From Pelotomaculum sp. UBA3103 (GTDB lineage: Bacteria > Bacillota > Desulfotomaculia > Desulfotomaculales > Pelotomaculaceae), in NCBI GenBank assembly GCA_002365855.1, contig DFAP01000090.1:1859-10277 (forward strand): a stretch of DNA of 8,419 nucleotides. The letters run 5' to 3'. Each line of letters opens with the position of its first letter. Positions within the stretch are counted from its first letter, which is position 1. The notes below the pieces were generated by a model. That model made no database searches, had not been told where the DNA came from, and was given only the letters and a program-made list of their open reading frames with translations. A program made the position numbers and the translations under genes. Positions 5,594-8,419 of this stretch are shown here, one piece after another.

Positions 5594-7132
5594 TTGAAAA
5601 AAATATTTTTTATGATAATTATACTAATTTTTTCAGTTGTAATTTTTACTCCGAGTGTTGCCGCAGCCGCGTCCCATCAAAATATGCAGGCTGCGTGGAT
5701 GGCTACGGTATATAACATAGACTTTCCCAGCGCAAAAAACGATACGGCCGCTCAAAAAAAAGAATACATTGAAAAATTAGACAAACTGAAGGCTACAGGC
5801 ATAAATACCGTGGTGGTTCAGGTAAGGCCGAAAGCAGATGCTTTGTATAAGTCCGGTATTAACCCCTGGTCCGACGTCCTTACAGGAATACAAGGAAAAG
5901 ACCCGGGCTACGATCCCCTGGCATTTATGATTGAAGAGACTCACAAAAGAGGCATGTCATTTCACGCCTGGTTAAACCCTTACAGGATAACCACATCTGG
6001 AACTGATTTAAATTCACTCAGCGAAAACCACCCGGCGAGGATGCACCCCAACTGGGTCATTAGCTTTAACAATTCTTTGTATTATAACCCTGGGCTGGAA
6101 CAGGTGAAAAACCATATCGTAGCCACTGTGGAAGAGATTATATCAAATTATGACGTTGATGCAATTCACTTTGATGACTATTTTTATCCATCAAATTACC
6201 CGCTCCCGCAGGGTGAAGGAAAGGACGGGGTGGCAGCCTGCGGCAGAATACAGAATATCAATGACCTGGTTCAAAGGGTTAGCGCGGCTGTCAGAGGCGC
6301 CAATAAAAATGTATTGTTTGGGATAAGTCCTATAGGCATATGGAAAAACAGCTCTTCTGATCCGACAGGATCCGCAACCTCCGGGTATGAATCCTACTAT
6401 GCGGTTTGTGCAGACACGAGAACCTGGATAAAAAACGGGTGGATAGATTATGTAGTACCGCAAATTTATTGGGAAACAGGAAATAAGGCAGCTGACTATG
6501 AAACCCTTGTAAAATGGTGGTCAAACGAAGTCAAGGGCACAGGCGTGGAGCTGTATGTAGGACATGGTCTATATAAAGATGTGGTCGCTAATGAAATAGA
6601 CAAGCAGTTGAACATTAATAAAGAGTATTCTGAGGTGAACGGAAGTTTTTATTATGGAATGAAAAATCTGTTGGCAAATGCAGGGGGTTGCGCTGAAAAA
6701 ATAAAGCTGTTTAACCAATCATCACCTTCGAGATCAAGCCTGAACACCCCGCCCAGGCCTCAAGCACAGCCGGGAGTTATCCAGGTGTTCATAGACGGGC
6801 TCCCTGTTGCCTTTGACGTTCAGCCCGTTATCATTAATGACCGTACCATGGTTCCCTTCCGGGCTGTTGCGGAGGCGTTAGACGTTAAGGTAACCTGGTA
6901 CGGCCCCGACCGGACGGTGATCGCGACGGACGGGGATTTATCAGTTAGATTGCAGATTGGGAACAAGACCGCATACCGTAATGAAGCACCGGTTATATTA
7001 GAGTCTCCGCCAGTAATCATTAACGACCGGACGCTGATCCCGCTGAGGTTCTTTGGTGAAGCATTTAGCTGCAAGGTTGAGTGGGATGAGGTTGCGCGTT
7101 GCGTGATGATTACTTCGTCTCTACGGCTATAG
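5594..7132 (+). CDS. Secreted GHL10-type glycosyl-hydrolase-like protein with C-terminal stalk domain
   Basis: 512 residues. TTG 5594 is taken as the start because AGGAGG (5580-5585) precedes it at good spacing, a signal peptide begins there (KK, hydrophobic ~4-18, SVAAAAS near 21-27), and the promoter lies downstream of the alternative GTG 5498. Residues ~30-375 look like the GHL10/DUF187 family (related to B. subtilis YngK), a TIM-barrel glycosidase-like fold: AAWMATVYNID (33-43), VVVQVRPKADALY (73-85), HAWLNPYR (124-131), HFDDYFYP (192-199), PQIYWE (289-294). A Ser/Pro/Gln-rich linker leads to a 'copper amine oxidase N-terminal'-like domain (~396-510) with two copies of PVIINDRTxxP (411-421, 473-483). 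Substrate is unknown; cell-wall glycan is a reasonable inference. No cell-wall sorting signal is seen, so the stalk domain may anchor it. Confidence 0.88.
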   Translation: MKKIFFMIIILIFSVVIFTPSVAAAASHQNMQAAWMATVYNIDFPSAKNDTAAQKKEYIEKLDKLKATGINTVVVQVRPKADALYKSGINPWSDVLTGIQGKDPGYDPLAFMIEETHKRGMSFHAWLNPYRITTSGTDLNSLSENHPARMHPNWVISFNNSLYYNPGLEQVKNHIVATVEEIISNYDVDAIHFDDYFYPSNYPLPQGEGKDGVAACGRIQNINDLVQRVSAAVRGANKNVLFGISPIGIWKNSSSDPTGSATSGYESYYAVCADTRTWIKNGWIDYVVPQIYWETGNKAADYETLVKWWSNEVKGTGVELYVGHGLYKDVVANEIDKQLNINKEYSEVNGSFYYGMKNLLANAGGCAEKIKLFNQSSPSRSSLNTPPRPQAQPGVIQVFIDGLPVAFDVQPVIINDRTMVPFRAVAEALDVKVTWYGPDRTVIATDGDLSVRLQIGNKTAYRNEAPVILESPPVIINDRTLIPLRFFGEAFSCKVEWDEVARCVMITSSLRL

Positions 7133-7209
7133 CAGTGACCGGTTTTTATGCAGGGTGTTAAGTGTTGTTACAAGAATCGTACCTATACATAAGACGTAAA
7201 TCTCTCTAC

Positions 7210-7240
7210 ATCGTCAGATTAAATGCTGGCGATTTTTATT
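7210..7240 (+). terminator. Intrinsic terminator after the glycosidase-like gene
   Basis: ATCGTCAG (7210-7217) pairs with CTGGCGAT (7226-7233) with one G-T wobble and an 8-nt loop, followed by TTTTTATT. It lies 77 bp after the stop and separates this gene from the FAD oxidoreductase. Confidence 0.75.
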
Positions 7241-7304
7241 GCATATTAAACTAAGCTGTTTGGATTCAGCCATAAAAGTTATATTAAGAGACGGAGTAAA
7301 ACGA

Positions 7305-8375
7305 ATGTACGACATAACAATTGTTGGAGCCGGTCCTGCCGGTTCTACTTTAGCAAGACTGCTGGGTAAAGATTACAAAATATTGTTATTGGACCGGCGT
7401 GATTTAATATCATATAAAAAAGGTTCATTTGAAAAATGTTGTGGTGGGCTAATTGCGCCTGACGCGCAATATATGTTAGCCAAACTTGGTGTGGGAGTGC
7501 CAAAAGAAGTATTGGTTGGCCCACAGCTATTTAATGTAAGAACAATCGATTTTCAGAATAAAATGGAGAGATTTTATCAAAGACATTACATTAATATTGA
7601 CAGGCAGAAGTTTGATATTTGGCTTGTATCTCTAATACCTTCAAATGTGGATATTCGTTGTGGAACATTATTTAAATCATACGAAGTTAAGAAGGAGACA
7701 ATAGTTGTCAATTTTCTGTCAGATGGAAAGAGTTTTACCGAAGAAACAAAATTCTTAGTGGGCGCGGACGGGGCAAATTCGATTCTGAGGAGACTTCTAA
7801 CAGGCAGCAAATTCCATGAAACTTATATCTCTGTTCAGGAGTGGTTTAAGGTAAATCAAAATCAACCATACTTTTCAGCCATATTTGATAGTGAAGTATC
7901 TGATTTTTACTCATGGACTATTCCCAAAGAAGACTATTTGATTGTCGGCGCGGCAATTAAACCCAAAGATAATGTAAGCCAGAAGTTTGAATTATTAAAA
8001 GAAAAGTTAATTAATTATGGTTATGAGCTAAACAAAAGTAAAAAAAAGAATGGGGCCTTTATGTTAAGGCCTCAAAATGCAAGGCAAATATTTATAGGGA
8101 AAGATAATATATTACTTATTGGAGAGGCCGCGGGATGGATTAGCCCGACATCAGCGGAGGGTTTAAGTTACGCTTTTAGGAGCGCAATTGCATTAGCTAA
8201 AAGTTTTGCCAGCAGTCCGGGGAATTTATTGGGAGAATATTATAAAGAAACAAGCGGCCTAAGGATAAATATTATGCAGAAAAACTTAAAGTCCCCTTTT
8301 ATGTACAACCCGTTAATAAGAAAAGTAGTTTTAAAATCAGGGCTGTTAAGTATGAATGTGGAAGAACAAAATTAA
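7305..8375 (+). CDS. Geranylgeranyl-reductase-family FAD-dependent oxidoreductase
   Basis: 356 residues in the PHBH-like flavoprotein fold. The N-terminal Rossmann motif GAGPAG is at residues 8-13, with the acidic end of strand 2 at Asp30. CCGGL (45-49) is characteristic of the geranylgeranyl reductase/GGR family. The middle motif GADGANS is at 153-159 and the C-terminal FAD motif LLIGEAAGW at 270-278, followed by SPTSAEGLSYAFRSA. Members reduce isoprenoid double bonds or act on other lipophilic substrates; the substrate here is unknown. ATG 7305 is chosen because GGAG (7293-7296) precedes it and the protein then starts right at the FAD strand; a TTG at 7239 lies on the preceding terminator. 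The gene is visibly more AT-rich than the arg genes, with A/T-ending codons, suggesting a different origin. No promoter is evident, and no isoprenoid gene is in view. Confidence 0.87.
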   Translation: MYDITIVGAGPAGSTLARLLGKDYKILLLDRRDLISYKKGSFEKCCGGLIAPDAQYMLAKLGVGVPKEVLVGPQLFNVRTIDFQNKMERFYQRHYINIDRQKFDIWLVSLIPSNVDIRCGTLFKSYEVKKETIVVNFLSDGKSFTEETKFLVGADGANSILRRLLTGSKFHETYISVQEWFKVNQNQPYFSAIFDSEVSDFYSWTIPKEDYLIVGAAIKPKDNVSQKFELLKEKLINYGYELNKSKKKNGAFMLRPQNARQIFIGKDNILLIGEAAGWISPTSAEGLSYAFRSAIALAKSFASSPGNLLGEYYKETSGLRINIMQKNLKSPFMYNPLIRKVVLKSGLLSMNVEEQN

Positions 8376-8419
8376 GAATCCGTCTTGACCAGGGCTGTTT
8401 TGATAACAGGTGATCACTA
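8376..8419. other. Intergenic edge with small palindromes
   Basis: No gene can be assigned. CTGTT (8395-8399) and AACAG (8405-8409) form a short hairpin without a T-tract, and GTGATCAC (8410-8417) is a perfect palindrome. ACCAGGGCTGTTTT (8388-8401) differs by one base from the right arm of the argG terminator. The window ends before these can be interpreted. Confidence 0.25.

Noticed and set aside
7260..7287. Promoter TTGGAT-16 bp-TATTAA before the FAD oxidoreductase
   Set aside because: The start of transcription would fall inside the gene's own ribosome site, and the -10 match is weak.
1..8419. CRISPR array, tRNA, rRNA or intact transposase
   Set aside because: No regularly spaced repeats, cloverleaf-like motifs, rRNA sequence or transposase reading frame were seen.

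Overview
The window looks like the chromosome of a Gram-positive Firmicute, most likely an anaerobic Peptococcaceae/Desulfotomaculales-type organism (Pelotomaculum or a relative). This is inferred from strong Shine-Dalgarno sites, frequent TTG and GTG starts, consensus sigma-A promoters, intrinsic terminators with T-tracts, and a secreted protein carrying a 'copper amine oxidase N-terminal'-type stalk domain. The genus cannot be fixed from the sequence alone.

Positions 1-3003 hold the end of an arginine biosynthesis operon on the + strand: argD (5' end outside the window), argF and argG, with short gaps. An intrinsic terminator follows argG. Its loop contains a 51-bp palindrome that looks like the two ends of an IS3-family insertion sequence joined with nothing between them.

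Positions 3115-3850 separate argG from argH and hold only small genes: a 60-aa putative zinc-binding protein, a self-contained ~210-nt transcription unit (consensus promoter, strong ribosome sites, a 27-aa and perhaps an 8-aa ORF, strong terminator), and a 38-aa single-span membrane peptide. The membrane peptide has its own extended -10 promoter and its stop codon overlaps the argH ribosome-binding site. argH (3864-5240) therefore seems to be expressed from that promoter, apart from argDFG. ArgD, ArgF, ArgG and ArgH together cover the path from N-acetylglutamate semialdehyde (via N-acetylornithine) and ornithine to arginine, apart from the step that releases ornithine.

Positions 5241-8419 are more AT-rich and not related to arginine. 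They hold the argH terminator, a short minus-strand gene for an unrecognised 43-aa protein, a secreted GHL10-type glycosidase-like protein with a C-terminal stalk domain (own promoter and terminator), and a geranylgeranyl-reductase-family FAD oxidoreductase. The last 44 bases show no gene.

The most interesting parts are the small genes between argG and argH, the minus-strand 43-aa gene, and the insertion-sequence ends nested in the argG terminator. No CRISPR array, rRNA, tRNA or complete mobile element is visible.
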